This document shows positions 25,837 through 41,700 of a DNA stretch of 64,000 bases, one piece after another. Within the stretch, counting starts at the first letter, position 1; each line of letters opens with the position of its first letter. The stretch is from Lantana camara (taxonomy: Eukaryota > Streptophyta > Magnoliopsida > Lamiales > Verbenaceae), in assembly GCA_037501455.1 (NCBI GenBank), contig CM074855.1, positions 34,195,001 to 34,259,000 on the forward strand. The letters run 5' to 3'. Both the position numbers and the translations under genes were made by a program. Under the pieces are notes generated by a model, which was given only the letters and a program-made list of their open reading frames with translations, was not told the DNA's origin and searched no databases.

Positions 25837-28800
25837 ACTCTCTCCCTCTTAAGAGGACCTGGTCCCCAGGTCCACTGCCGAGTTTAAAATGATGCACAAG
25901 CAACAAGAGAGCCCCGTCTCTTAGACAAGTAACGAGAGAGCCCCGTCTCTCCACAAGAAATGAGAGAACCCCGTCTCTCGAACAAGAAATGAGAGAACCC
26001 CGTCTCTCTAGCAAATAAAGAGAGAACCCCGTCTCTCTAACAACTAAGGAGAGTACCCCGACTCTCACACAAGCAAGAATTTCAAGAGAACGCTTAATTA
26101 AACATTCACACAGAACTTCACGAAATGATCAAGTAGGAGAAGTCAAATACCAACTAGTCTTACAAAAGCAATTAACAAATACAAAGAACCATACGTGGTG
26201 ATAATAAAATGTACATTGCACATGATATGCATGTTTTGGTGTACCGTTCACCATGGTCTTAGAAAACTTCAGTGGCAATAACTTGATTCAATACTTGATT
26301 CTTTGATCAGAATCCCTTCTAACCAAAATGCCATTCCTCGGATGCCTGATGTCAGTATGTACCCCAATAACTACTCAATCTCCATCCCGCGATCAAATTT
26401 CTAACCTTTCTACCACCACGGTTCGAAGATTCAATTCTTGAATATGCACTTGGTAGTAATCCGACCACCCATTCTTCTTACCAATTATAGTTGGCCTCCT
26501 CCGATGCCCGGACTAATTATTTGATGACTCGAGGTCTACCTTTTATCCTTCAAAATATTCCCGGTTCAAGTAACTCTCAGGTGATCCCTTGCGATAGAGA
26601 ATGTTCCCGTCGATTTGTTTTTATCTTGTAATATGGTATTAGTGTCGCACCTCTTTGGTCACTTCGTGCAAATCTTGAATGACAGTCGCTTTCCTTGAAA
26701 AATTCTTACCTTTGATCAAAGTAAACTTACTCAACTTATAAAAATCATGATCTCTCCCATTTCTCCTCAGATTTGTTTCAATTTCAACTCGGCTCAAGAT
26801 ATGCCTCCTTATGGCTTTAAAAAATCTCCATTTGAGAACTCTAGGCGCACGAGATTTAAACTATTGAAGACTTCATTCACCTAGTTCCGATAGAGAGTTT
26901 CCGAAAGAACCATTTTCCTTGAAGTTTCAACTCTCCCAAGTGAGATCCAAACATCGATTTTAAGTTGTTCCCCGACCGGCTCTCCCCCTTAAGAAAATAG
27001 GAATATTTTCTGTCTAACTTCTAGAACTAGTTCTACCCTTTCTCAAATCCAAGCTTCTCTTCTTTCTAATTCTCTTGAAGTACCTCTAACTCTCGATCTC
27101 ATTCTCGAAGTATTTCTCTATCTCAATTGGAAATCCAACGAACACTGAATCTTTCCTCAGTTCTTGAATATCCATTCCATTTCTTGAAGCTCTCACCCTT
27201 TCCAAAATCATTTCCTAAATATCCTCATCCTGACCTTGGAGGTCATCAAGCATCTCAATCTCCTAATTCATCCCTTGTTGTTGCTTTCAAGTAACCCCAT
27301 CATTTGTAACCCTTACACTTTTGTTGCTTCTAACAAATGTAATTCCTTTGAGCACAACCACAAATTTGAAGTCATTTCCCCAGTCGACTCAACTGCCTTG
27401 ATATCAGCAATCTTAAATCTCGCCACTTGTTCGGACATTTCATCTCACGTTTATTTTTGAAGTGACAACTTCTTCCATCCAACTCCTAACTACTTTTCCC
27501 GGCCTTTCAATTGTTCTTTCTCCCTTTTGTTCCTCACTTTGCAACCCAATTCTTTCCGTATCATACTTCGGTTGTGTCTCGGTTGAAGTAATGCTTGATA
27601 GATGAGGTGGAGAGATTTTCTATCAAGAAAACACTTAAAGTGCATGTTGGGTTAAGATGTCGACGCACGTATTACACTTATAAATAATAAATACACAAGT
27701 TGGAAAATTTACGCTCAAGTAGGAATGCATATATAGTTAAAGAAATTTAAATAATTTAAACAATGTATGATGCACGTGCCATGAATGCTTTGAACCTGTC
27801 ACCGTAGCTGCATCCTTTAACTTAGCACTTGTTCTTTGTTTTGTTGAATTACAAGCTTGCCTCGAATTTGTTGGTTATTCCTGGTTACCCACGGTCTTCC
27901 AATTTTCTTCAAAATCCCCAGCATCAACCCGTACGTTTCCATCACTCGAGGATTGAAATTTCTTGAACTCAATTCTGTCCCCAAGTATTCCTTCCAATTT
28001 ATAGATTCTAAGTGTGGTTCGAGCCTTCACCTTAAATATTTTCTTGTTCAAAGCTTCCTTATCTCGACTCGTATAACTTGGTAATCAAATTATGATTCTT
28101 GAACTCCAATGCTTCTACTTCCGTGAAATTGATAACTAGCCCTCTTTCGAAAAGTAGTCTCTAATTGTTATCCGAAGTCTTCACCTAGTTATCACCTCAA
28201 TCGAAATCCTCGATTTTATTTGTATAAGTTTAAATAGTCGAACGAACTCACCCTCCAATTGCTTACACTCAAGCATATAGTTTCCTTCTATAAGCTCGTT
28301 ACCTTCTTTCACCGTTTCCATTTTTGCTCCATATCTTCCAATTCAACTTCTTCCTTACTCAAAATCCGTAGTGACTTCAATTCCCCTTTTTCTTAATCTC
28401 TTCATTCTTCTTCATCGATCTAACCTCCTCCAAGATTCCCTTCGTTCCATCCCTTGGTTTGCACAACCCCGTTGAGTTTGGTTGACTAACTTAACTTTTG
28501 ATGTGGCATGGTATATGTATTAATCTTATGATGACTTAGCATCATCTACCCCAACTCCACCTCTTTGAACTTCTTCCACTTACCTAAAGCTCGTAGGTCA
28601 TCCCACAACTTGATTTTCGATTCTAATAGTGGAAAATCCTCAACTTGCTTTCAACTCCGAACCCTAAGTCCCTAGTACCCTCGAGGCCTCCTCGGTGATT
28701 GAGACCTTGAACCTTAAAACACTCTAGAGGTTTTCTTCAGTTTTGCTCTTGAATGAAATGATCCTACGGATTCCCGTTAAAAAGACTTTTGCAATATAGG

Positions 28801-29465
28801 CATGTGAGTGTTAATCTTGCAAGTTGTAGGCATCACGCCCTACCACTATCCCGTTAAATATCTACCAACTTCATTAGAGCTTGAAAGTTACTCCCACCTT
28901 CGGCCCTTCAATTCCCGAATCTTAACACTTGAAGTATAACCCAACTAGAGCAATCCATGACTCTTGATTTTCTTGTATGAAGTTCCCCGATGCATTCCTT
29001 ACAACTTCAAAGCAAAAGAAAAGAACTTGGGGTAGATTGAAGTTGTTGTAGAAATTGGTCGTGGTTTGATATAATCTTCATGACCTATAACTCCAAATTA
29101 GTTCAAAGCTAAATGCATGCGGTTAGTACATGCTCATGTCATATAATTAGCATTTAACCACATATTTGATGCAGAACGCAATAATTAATTCAACTAAATT
29201 AAAGAAAACACATCAAACATATAAATTCCAAGTCATAGAATATCAATTAATCATCAAGTAGTAACATAAATCAATGCCATGCACAAGTCATCAAGTAGCT
29301 CAAAGATGTTCAGGTAAGTTCAAATAAATTCAAATAAGTTCAAGTAGTTCCAAATAAGATGCAAGACTCGCAATTATCAAATAATCCTATGCCGTTCGAC
29401 CTAGACATGACACGACTCGACGCTAGAACCGCGGTTTTGCAACCGGGCTCTGATACCACCTAAGA
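25837..29465 (-). mobile_element. Internal region 5 of the array (3629 bp), non-coding
   Basis: Complete internal region. It carries cgattttatttg near 28212, shared only with internal region 6 and so marking these two as close relatives. Primer-binding site at 29447-29458. Confidence 0.88.
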
Positions 29466-32273
29466 TGTAGCACCCGGAACGCCGAGATGCCACACCCCCG
29501 CACCATGAGTCTAGCTCACACATGAAATTAGTAGTCCATTTATGAACCGGACTCATGGCGAACGGGTGACAATAAAAAAAAAACTCAAAAGCTAGGTGGG
29601 TACCCTCAAAGACTACCAATAAACAATTCAAAACAATAAAAGCGGAAGCAATAGCAATCAATACTTATAGGTACCATATTTACATATTTACTTATAGATA
29701 CCAACATTTATATAATAGTAGGTACCAACACTTATCAATACATTATCATCTCCTATACATCATACATGTATAATAACCCTAAAACACTAACATGATAAGC
29801 CAAAAATACCAAGAACATGAAAATGCAATGCTAGACTCAACTCGACAACTGGACACGACTCGGACTCCCGCCTAGCACGCCACTGACAGTACCTGAAAAG
29901 TGTGAGGTGTCAGTCTACCACAGACTGAGTGAGGGGTTTATAAATAAATATTCGCGCAAGTAACATGCAAGCCATAATCTTGGGTAAGGGTTCATAAAAT
30001 AGAAACAATATAAGTTTAATAGTAAAAGATAACTCGCCCGAGATTATAACTAATCAATTTAACAATACACTCAATTTAATTCAATTCAATCAGTGGCCCG
30101 GCGAGTGAGGGCAAATCTCCAACCTTTCTCCGACAGTGTACAATAATTCAGTTGTAATTATTGAGTGATCAAGCAATAGAACTTAGTGCACAATTAGCAA
30201 TTTCAATCAATAACTCCTTCTTCCTCCGGGTGATGGCGGGCTTGCAAGACCCAACCATCCAGGCACGGTGTACGTCAGGAGCATGACTCCCACGTACGGG
30301 ATTTCTTCCTCCACCAAACCTCCTGATGGATTCAGAGGTGATCCCACAATGGTGAGGATAGTGCAAGAGTTACCCATCAGCCCTTGCTTTCCCGGTTGGC
30401 TCAATATACTACCCTCGGGCCCAACGTGAACAATAGTTACTTGCCAAAACAATCAATGCGTTAATCAATCAATCAATCAATCAATCCAATTCCGTGAAAT
30501 CAATTGAAAATCATAAGGTTCGAAAACTATAGATATATAGATACGTTTTGGCCGAAAATCACATAAGGGTTGTAAGGTTTTATGTATCTAGAATTTAAAC
30601 CTCACCTGACGAGCGACGGAACAAGACAAGGATACTAGAAAGTGCCCAACGATCAATGATCTCCGCCCTGGAGAAAAACTGGACAAGAAAGGAAATAACG
30701 TGAACTCGTGGGACAAGACTCAATATGAGACCAAATATGACGCACGACAATGCTCATGTAAATAAATAACCATCCCAACACTTTAATAACCATACATATT
30801 AACAATTAAGTGGCACTTAATCATATATGAGAACCAACTAACACTTAAAAGATGAAATAAATCTCAAAGAGTCACATATTTAAAGCATTCAATCATTTCA
30901 AGTTCAATTCATATAGGGCATGGAGTCACACAATACATTTGAGCAATTAAGTACCAAGAAGTATCAAGTAGGAGCATACTTATCAATTAAACAAGTATAT
31001 AACTCATATAATTCACATATGGGAGCCAAGAGAGTGAAAGGAATGCAATAAGAAAGGTTTTGGTGAAGTTTGGCCAAAACCGACAATTTTTGGAAATATA
31101 CATGTTGTGGGAAAACAGGAATATCTTAAATTCTAGAAGTGGGAATCGAGTTTTGTTTGTTGGATATGAAAGTAGAGACATAGACCTTTCCAACGCTATA
31201 TGGCACGTTTTCTAATTCAAACCGAGGTGAAAATAGCGTTGGTTTGAAGTTGGACAAAATGCAGGAAATAAAAGGTGACACGCCCCGGTGTCACTAAAAT
31301 ACACTAAGCCTTGACACCCCCGTGTCACGGTACAGAAACTCAACCCAACGAACACCCCCGTGTCACACTGAAGAGGGGAAAAGTGACACCCCCGTGTCAC
31401 TGTGCGTAACAGAAAAACAGGGCAAGAAAACAGGGGAGGTCGCGGGAAAAGGTTCCCAAACCAATCAATCACCAAACTACATCAAATAAACACTTGAAAA
31501 CCAAAATATAGCATGTATATGATCATATATATCCATTAATCATCATATAATCCAAGGAAACATGCATCAAATCATCAAGAATTCATCATCAATAGCCCAT
31601 ATAAAATCATATATTCCCAACTTCAACATAACTTCAAGTTTCATGCAAGAAATGAAGAAACAAGGACCTAAACATGCTTCTAATCATGAATAAGCATGAA
31701 AGCATCAATCAATCATCAAACCCTACTCAACCAAATAATCAAAAGCTCAAGCAATTCATACATATACCTTGAAAGAATGAATGGAAAGATGAAAGGAACT
31801 ATGGAGATGATGGTGATGCCTCATACTCATGCAATTCCTCCTTGAAATTAACTTGGAATGATGAAATCTCCTCCTTCTCTTCCATGGTGTAAAAATCGGT
31901 ATTCAGTGTGTGTGTGTGTGAGGTTAATTTGATGAGAATGAAATGAAATGGAAGAGATTAATGAGATATTTACAAAAGTCTTCCACATATATGCATGACT
32001 CATCACTTTTTGCACATAAGTCCCTCCATTATATGAATGCATGCAATTAAATTTCAATCCATGTAAAATGAGTATCTAACTCTATTTAAGTCATGCAATT
32101 AAATCCACACATTTACATATATGAGCATTTAGTCACGTTAACAATTAATTCATAAAAGCTCATGGAAATATTATGCATCTAATGTTATGAAAAATATATA
32201 AAGTATCACATAATATCAATTAAGCACATTATCAATTATCGCATAATGCATAAATTGAAAACGGGGCGTTACA
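29466..32273 (-). repeat. LTR 6 of the array (2808 bp)
   Basis: Complete LTR. Variants aaatatacatg (about 31095) and aaaacaggaat (about 31112) are shared with LTR 7, and the second also with LTR 8. The first inverted-repeat block has one extra base (cgccccggtgtc, about 31283). Confidence 0.92.
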
Positions 32274-35200
32274 ACTCTCTCCCTCTTAAGAGGACCTGGT
32301 CCCCAGGTCCACTGCCGAGTTTAAAATGATGCACAAGCAACAAGAGAGCCCCGTCTCTTAGACAAGTAACGAGAGAGCCCCGTCTCTCCACAAGAAATGA
32401 GAGAACCCCGTCTCTCGAACAAGAAATGAGAGAACCCCGTCTCTCTAGAAAATAAAGAGAGAACCCCGTCTCTCTAACAACTAAGGAGAGTACTTCGACT
32501 CTCACACAAGCAAGAATTTCAAGAGAACGCTTAATTAAACATTCACACAGAACTTCACGAAATGATCAAGTAGGAGAAGTCAAATACCAACTAGTCTTAC
32601 AAAAGCAAGTAACAAATACAAAGAACCATACGTGGTGATAATAAAATGTACATTGCACATGATATGCATGTTTTGGTGTACCGTTCACCATGGTCTTAGA
32701 AAACTTCAGTGGCAGTAACTTGATTCAATACTTGATTCTTTGATCGGAATCCTTTCTAACCAAAATGCCATTCCTCGGATGCCTGATGTCAGTATGTACC
32801 CCAATAACTACTCAATCTCCATCCCGCGATCAAATTTCTAACCTTTCTACCACCACGGTTCGAAGATTCAATTCTTGAATATGCACTTGGTAGTAATCCG
32901 ACCACCCATTCTTCTTACCAATTATAGTTGACCTCCTCCGATGCCCGGACTAATTATTTGATGACTCGAGGTCTACCTTTTATCCTTCAAAATATTCCCG
33001 GTTCAAGTAACTCTCAGGTGATCCCTTGCGATAGAGAATGTTCCCGTCGAGTTGTTTTTATCTTGTAATATGGTAATAGTGTCGCACCTCTTTGGTCACT
33101 TCGTGCAAATCTTGAATGACAGTCGCTTTCCTTGAAAAATTCTTACCTTTGATCAAAGTAAACTTACTCAACTTATAAAAATCATGATCTCTCCCATTTC
33201 TCCTCAGATTTGTTTCAATTTCAACTCGGCTCAAGATATGCCTCCTTATGGCTTTTAAAAATCTCCATTTGAGAACTCTAGGCGCACGAGATTTAAACTA
33301 TTGAAGACTTCATTCACCTAGTTCCGATAGAGAGTTTCCGAAAGAACCATTTTCCTTAAAGTTTCAACTCTCCCAAGTGAGATCCAAACATCGATTTTAA
33401 GTTGTTCCCCGACCGGCTCTCCCCCTTAAGAAAATAGGAATATTTTCTGTCTAACTTCTAGAACTAGTTCTACCCTTTCTCAAATCCAAGCTTCTCTCCT
33501 TTCTAATTCTCTTGAAGTACCTCTAACTCTCGATCTCATTCTCGAAGTATTTCTCTATCTCAATTGGAAATCCAACGAACACTGAATCTTTCCTCAGTTC
33601 TTGAATATCGATTCCATTTCTTGAAGCTCTCACCCTTTCCAAAATCATTTCCTAAATATCCTCATCCTGACCTTGGAGGTCATCAAGCATCTCAATCTCC
33701 TAATTCATCCCTTGTTGTTGCTTTCAAGTAACCCCATCATTTGTAACCCTTACACTTTTGTTGCTTCTAACAAATGTAATTCCTTTGAGCACAACCACAA
33801 ATTTGAAGTCATTTCCCCAGTCGACTCAACTTCCTTGATATCAGCAATCTTAAATCTCGCCACTTGTTCGGATATTTCATCTCACGTTTATTTTTGAAGT
33901 GACAACTTCCTCCATCCAACTCCTAACTACTTTTCCCGGCCTTTCAATTGTTCTTTCTCCCTTTTGTTCCTCACTTTGCAACCCAATTCTTTCCGTATCA
34001 TACTTCGGTTGTGTCTCGATTGAAGTAATGCTTGATAGATGAGGTGGAGAGATTTTCTATCAAGAAAACACTTAAAGTGCATGTTGGGTTAAGATGTCGA
34101 CGCACGTATTACACTTATAAATAATAAATACACAAGTTGGAAAATTTACGCTCAAGTAGGAATGCATATATAGTTAAAGAAATTTAAATAATTTAAACAA
34201 TGTATGATGCACGTGCCATGAATGCTTTGAACCTGTCACCGTAGCTGCATCCTTTAACTTAGCACTTGTTCTTTGTTTTGTTGAATTACAAGCTTGCCTC
34301 GAATTTGTTGGTTATTCCTGGTTACCCACGGTCTTCCAATTTTCTTCAAAATCCCCAGCATCAACCCGTACGTTTCCATCACTCGAGGATTGAAATTTCT
34401 TGAACTCAATTCTGTCCCCAAGTATTCCTTCCAATTTATAGATTCTAAGTGTGGTTCGAGCCTTCACCTTAAATATTTTCTTGTTCAAAGCTTCCTTATC
34501 TCGACTCGTATAACTTGGTAATCAAATTATGATTCTTGAACTCCAATGCTTCTACTTCCGTGAAATTGATAACTAGCCCTCTTTTGAAAAGTAGTCTCTA
34601 ATTGTTATCCGAAGTCTTCACCTAGTTATCACCTCAATCGAAATCCTCGATTTTATTTGTATAAGTTTAAATAGTCGAACGAACTCACCCTCCAATTGCT
34701 TACACTCAAGCATATAGTTTCCTTCTATAAGCTCGTTACCTTCTTTCACCGTTTCCATTTTTGCTCCATATCTTCCAATTCAACTTCTTCCTTACTCAAA
34801 ATCCGTAGTGACTTCAATTCCCCTTTTTCTTAATCTCTTCATTCTTCTTCATCGATCTAACCTCCTCCAAGATTCCCTTCGTTCCATCCCTTGGTTTGCA
34901 CAACCCCGTTGAGTTTGGTTGACTAACTTAACTTTTGATGTGGCATGGTATATGTATTAATCTTATGATGACTTAGCATCATCTACCCCAACTCCACCTC
35001 TTTGAACTTCTTCCACTTACCTAAAGCTCGTAGGTCATCCCACAACTTGATTTTCGATTCTAATAGTGGAAAATCCTCAACTTGCTTTCAACTCCGAACC
35101 CTAAGTCCCTAGTACCCTCGAGGCCTCCTCGGTGATTGAGACCTTGAACCTTAAAACACTCTAGAGGTTTTCTTCAGTTTTGCTCTTGAATGAAATGATC

Positions 35201-35902
35201 CTACGGATTCCCGTTAAAAAGGCTTTTGCAATATAGGCGTGTGAGTGTTAATCTTGCAAGTTGTAGGCATCACGCCCTACCACTATCCCGTTAAATATCT
35301 ACCAACTTCATTAGAGCTTGAAAGTTACTCCCACCTTTGGCCCTTCAATTCCCGAATCTTAACACTTGAAGTATAACCCAACTAGAGCAATCCATGACTC
35401 TTGATTTTCTTGTATGAAGTTCCCCGGTGCATTCCTTACAACTTCAAAGCAAAAGAAAAGAACTTGGGGTAGATTGAAGTTGTTGTAGAAATTGGTCGTG
35501 GTTTGATATAATCTTCATAACCTATAACTCCAAATTAGTTCAAAGCTAAATGCATGCGGTTAGTACATGCTCATGTCATATAATTAGCATTTAACCACAT
35601 ATTTGATGCAGAACGCAATAATTAATTCAACTAAATTAAAGAAAACACATCAAACATATAAATTCCAAGTCATAGAATATCAATTAATCATCAAGTAGTA
35701 ACATAAATCAATGCCATGCACAAGTCATCAAGTAGCTCAAAGATGTTCAGGTAAGTTCAAATAAATTCAAATAAGTTCAAGTAGTTCCAAATAAGATGCA
35801 AGACTCGCAATTATCAAATAATCCTATGCCGTTTGACCTAGACATGACACGACTCGACGCTAGAACCGCGGTTTTGCAACCGGGCTCTGATACCACCTAA
35901 GA
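32274..35902 (-). mobile_element. Internal region 6 of the array (3629 bp), non-coding
   Basis: Complete internal region. Its last minisatellite unit reads tacttcgactc (about 32492), shared with internal region 7. It also shares cgattttatttg (about 34650) with internal region 5. Primer-binding site at 35884-35895. Confidence 0.88.
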
Positions 35903-38709
35903 TGTAGCACCCGGAACGCCGAGATGCCACACCCCCGCACCATGAGTCTAGCTCACACATGAAATTAGTAGTCCATATATGAACCGGACTCATGGCGAAC
36001 GGGTGACAATAAAAAAAAAACTCAAAAGCTAGGTGGGTACCCTCAAAGACTACCAATAAACAATTCAAAACAATAAAAGCGGAAGCAATAGCAATCAATA
36101 CTTATAGGTACCATATTTACATATTTACTTATAGATACCAACATTTATATAATAGTAGGTACCAACACTTATCAATACATTATCATCTCCTATACATCAT
36201 ACATGTATAATAACCCAAAACCACTAACATGATAAGCCGAAAATACCAAGAACATGAAAATGCAATGCTAGACTCAACTCGACAACTGGACACGACTCGG
36301 ACTCCCGCCTAGCACGCCACTGACAGTACCTGAAAAGTGTGAGGTGTCAGTCTACCACAGACTGAGTGAGGGGTTTATAAATAAATATTCGCGCAAGTAA
36401 CATGCAAGCCATAATCTCGGGTAAGGGTTCATAAAATAGAAACAATATAAGTTTAATAGTGAAAGATAACTCGCCCGAGATTACAACTAATCAATTTAAC
36501 AATACACTCAATTTAATTCAATTCAATCAGTGGCCCGGCGAGTGAGGGCAAATCTCCAACCTTTCTCCGACAGTGTACAATAATTCAGTTGTAATTATTG
36601 AGTGATCAAGCAATAGAACTTAGCGCACAATTAGCAATTTCAATCAATAACTCCTTCTTCCTCCGGGTGATGGCGGGCTTGCAAGACCCAACCATCCAGG
36701 CACGGTGTACGTCAGGAGCATGACTCCCACGTACGGGATTTCTTCCTCCACCAAACCTCCTGATGGATTCAGAGGTGATCCCACAATGGTGAGGATAGTG
36801 CAAGAGTTACCCGTCAGCCATTGCTTTCCCGGTTGGCTCAATATACTACCCTCGGGCCCAACGTGAACAATAGTTACTCGCCAAAACAATCAATGCGTTA
36901 ATCAATCAATCAATCAATCAATCCAATTCCGTGAAATCAATTGAAAATCATAAGGTTCGAAAACTATAGATATATAGATACGTTTTGGCCGAAAATCACA
37001 TAAGGGTTGTAAGGTTTTATATATCTAGAATTTAAACCTCACCTGACGAGCGACGAAACAAGACAAGGATACTAGAAAGTGCCCAACGATCAATGATCTC
37101 CGCCCTGGAGAAAAACTGGACAAGAAAGGAAATAACGTGAACTCGTGGGGCAAGACTCAATATGAGACCAAATATGACGCACGACAATGCTCATGTAAAT
37201 AAATAACCATCCCAACACTTTAATAACCATACATATTAACAATTAAGTGGCACTTAATCATATATGAGAACCAACTAACACTTAAAAGATGAAATAAATC
37301 TCAAAGAGTCACATATTTAAAGCATTCAATCATTTCAAGTTCAATTCATATAGGGCATGGAGTCACACAATACATTTGAGCAATTAAGTACCAAGAAGTA
37401 TCAAGTAGGAGCATACTTATCAATTAAACAAGTATATAACTCATATAATTCACATATGGGAGCCAAGAGAGTGAAAGGAATGCAATAAGAAAGGTTTTGG
37501 TGAAGTTTGGCCAAAACCGACAATTTTTGGAAATATACATGTTGTGGGAAAACAGGAATATCTTAAATTCTAGAAGTGGGAATCGAGTTTTGTTTGTTGG
37601 ATATGAAAGTAGAGACATAGACCTTTCCAACGCTATATGGCACGTTTTCTAATTCAAACCGAGGTGAAAATGGCGTTGGTTTGAAGTTGGACAAAATGTA
37701 GGAAATAAAAGGTGACACGCCCCGTGTCACTAAAATACACTAAGCCGTGACACCCCCGTGTCACGGTACAGAAACTCAACCCAACGAACACCCCCGTGTC
37801 ACACTGAAGAGGGGAAAAGTGACACCCCCGTGTCACTGTGCGTAACAGAAAAACAGGGCAAGAAAACAGGGGAGGTCGCGGGAAAAGGTTCCCAAACCAA
37901 TCAATCACCAAACTACATCAAATAAACACTTGAAAACCAACATATAGCATGTATATGATCATATATATCCATTAATCATCATATAATCCAAGGAAACATG
38001 CATCAAATCATCAAGAATTCATCATCAAAATCCCATATAAAATCATATATTCCCAACTTCAACATAACTTCAAGTTTCATGCAAGAAATGAAGAAACAAG
38101 GACCTAAACATGCTTCTAATCATGAATAAGCATGAAAGCATCAATCAATCATCAAACCCTACTCAACCAAATAATCAAAAGCTCAAGCAATTCATACATA
38201 TACCTTGAAAGAATGAATGGAAAGATGAAAGGAACTATGGAGATGATGGTGATGCCTCATACTCATGCAATTCCTCCTTGAAATTAACTTGGAATGATGA
38301 AATCTCCTCCTTCTCTTCCATGGTGTAAAAATCGGTATTCAGTGTGTGTGTGTGTGAGGTTAATTTGATGAGAATGAAATGAAATGGAAGAGATGAATGA
38401 GATATTTACAAAAGTCTTCCACATATATGCATGACTCATCACTTTTTGCACATAAGTCCCTCCATTATATGAATGCATGCAATTAAGTTTCAATCCATGT
38501 AAAATGAGTATCTAACTCTATTTAAGTCATGCAATTAAATCCACACATTTACATATATGAGCATTTAGTCACGTTAACAATTAATTCATAAAAGCTCATG
38601 GAAATATTATGCATCTAATGTTATGAAAAATATATAAAGTATCACATAATATCAATTAAGCACATTATCAATTATCGCATAATGCATAAATTGAAAACGG
38701 GGCGTTACA
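35903..38709 (-). repeat. LTR 7 of the array (2807 bp)
   Basis: Complete LTR with intact termini, very close to LTR 6 through shared private variants near 37534 and 37552. Confidence 0.92.
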
Positions 38710-41700
38710 ACTCTCTCCCTCTTAAGAGGACCTGGTCCCCAGGTCCACTGCCGAGTTTAAAATGATGCACAAGTAACAAGAGAGCCCCGTCTCTTAGACA
38801 AGTAACGAGAGAGCCCCGTCTCTCCACAAGAAATGAGAGAACCCCGTCTCTCGAACAAGAAATGAGAGAACCCCGTCTCTCTATAAAATAAAGAGAGAAC
38901 CCCGTCTCTCTAACAACTAAGGAGAGTACTTCGACTCTCACACAAGCAAGAATTTCAAGAGAACGCTTAATTAAACATTCACACAGAACTTCACGAATTG
39001 ATCAAGTAGGAGAAGTCAAATACCAACTAGTCTTACAAAAGCAATTAACAAATACAAAGAACCATACGTGGTGATAATAAAATGTACATTGCACATGATA
39101 TGCATGTTTTGGTGTACCGTTCACCATGGTCTTAGAAAACTTCAGTGGCAGTAACTTGATTCAATACTTGATTCTTTGATCAGAATACCTTCTAACCAAA
39201 ATGCCATTCCTCGGATGCCTGATGTCAGTATGCACCCCAATAACTACTCAATCTCCATCCCGCGATCAAATTTCTAACCTTTCTACCACCACGGTTCGAA
39301 GATTCAATTCTTGAATATGCACTTGGTAGTAATCCGACCACCCATTCTTCTTACCAATTATAGTTGACCTCCTCCGATGCCCGGACTAATTATTTGATGA
39401 CTCGAGGTCTACCTTTTATCCTTCAAAATATTCCCGGTTCAAGTAACTCTCAGGTGATCCCTTGCGATAGAGAATGTTCCCGTCGAGTTGTTTTTATCTT
39501 GTAATATGGTAATAGTGTCGCACCTCTTTGGTCACTTCGTGCAAATCTTGAATGACAGTCGCTTTCCTTGAAAAATTCTTACCTTTGATCAAAGTAATCT
39601 TACTCAACTTATAAAAATCATGATCTCTCCCATTTCTCCTCAGATTTGTTTCAATTTCAACTCGGCTCAAGATATGCCTCCTTATGGCTTTTAAAAATCT
39701 CCATTTGAGAACTCTAGGCGCACGAGATTTAAACTATTGAAGACTTCATTCACCTAGTTCCGATAGAGAGTTTCCGAAAGAACCATTTTCCTTGAAGTTT
39801 CAACTCTCCCAAGTGAGATCCAAACATCGATTTTAAGTTTTTCCCCGACCGGCTCTCCCCCTTAAGAAAATAGGAATATTTTCTGTCTAACTTCTAGAAC
39901 TAGTTCTACCCTTTCTCAAATCCAAGCTTCTCTCCTTTCTAATTCTCTTGAAGTACCTCTAACTCTCGATCTCATTCTCGAAGTATTTCTCTATCTCAAT
40001 TGGAAATCCAACGAACACTGAATCTTTCCTCAGTTCTTGAATATCCATTCCATTTCTTGAAGCTCTCACCCTTTCCAAAATCATTTCCTAAATATCCTCA
40101 TCCTGACCTTGGAGGTCATCAAGCATCTCAATCTCCTAATTCATCCCTTGTTGTTGCTTTCAAGTAACCCCATCATTTGTAACCCTTACACTTTTGTTGC
40201 TTCTAACAAATGTAATTCCTTTGAGCACAACCACAAATTTGAAGTCATTTCCCCAGTCGACTCAACTTCCTTGATATCAGCAATCTTAAATCTCGCCACT
40301 TGTTCGGACATTTCATCTCACGTTTATTTTTGAAGTGACAACTTCCTCCATCCAACTCCTAACTACTTTTCCCGGCCTTTCAATTGTTCTTTCTCCCTTT
40401 TGTTCCTCACTTTGCAACCCAATTCTTTCCGTATCATACTTCGGTTGTGTCTCGGTTGAAGTAATGCTTGATAGATGAGGTGGAGAGATTTTCTATCAAG
40501 AAAACACTTAAAGTGCATGTTGGGTTAAGATGTCGACGCACGTATTACACTTATAAATAATAAATACACAAGTTGGAAAATTTACGCTCAAGTAGGAATG
40601 CATATATAGTTAAAGAAATTTAAATAATTTAAACAATGTAAGATGCACGTGCCATGAATGCTTTGAACCTGTCACCGTAGCTGCATCCTTTAACTTAGCA
40701 CTTGTTCTTTGTTTTGTTGAATTACAAGCTTGCCTCGAATTTGTTGGTTATTCCTGGTTACCCACGGTCTTCCAATTTTCTTCAAAATCCCCAGCATCAA
40801 CCCGTACGTTTCCATCACTCGAGGATTGAAATTTCTTGAACTCAATTCTGTCCCCAAGTATTCCTTCCAATTTATAGATTCTAAGTGTGGTTCGAGCCTT
40901 CACCTTAAATATTTTCTTGTTCAAAGCTTCCTTATCTCGACTCGTATAACTTGGTAATCAAATTATGATTCTTGAACTCCAATGCTTCTACTTCCGTGAA
41001 ATTGATAACTAGCCCTCTTTCGAAAAGTAGTCTCTAATTGTTATCCGAAGTCTTCACCTAGTTATCACCTCAATCGAAATCCTCGATTTAATTGTATAAG
41101 TTTAAATAGTCGAACGAACTCACCCTCCAATTGCTTACACTCAAGCATATAGTTTCCTTCTATAAGCTCGTTACCTTCTTTCACCGTTTCCATTTTTGCT
41201 CCATATCTTCCAATTCAACTTCTTCCTTACTCAAAATCCGTAGTGACTTCAATTCCCCTTTTTCTTAATCTCTTCATTCTTCTTCATCGATCTAACCTCC
41301 TCCAAGATTCCCTTCGTTCCATCCCTTGGTTTGCACAACCCCGTTGAGTTTGGTTGACTAACTTAACTTTTGATGTGGCATGGTATATGTATTAATCTTA
41401 TGATGACTTAGCATCATCTACCCCAACTCCACCTCTTTGAACTTCTTCCACTTACCTAAAGCTCGTAGGTCATCCCACAACTTGATTTTCGATTCTAATA
41501 GTGGAAAATCCTCAACTTGCTTTCAACTCCGAACCCTAAGTCCCTAGTACCCTCGAGGCCTCCTCGGTGATTGAGACCTTGAACCTTAAAACACTCTAGA
41601 GGTTTTCTTCAGTTTTGCTCTTGAATGAAATGATCCTACGGATTCCCGTTAAAAAGACTTTTGCAATATAGGCGTGTGAGTGTTAATCTTGCAAGTTGTA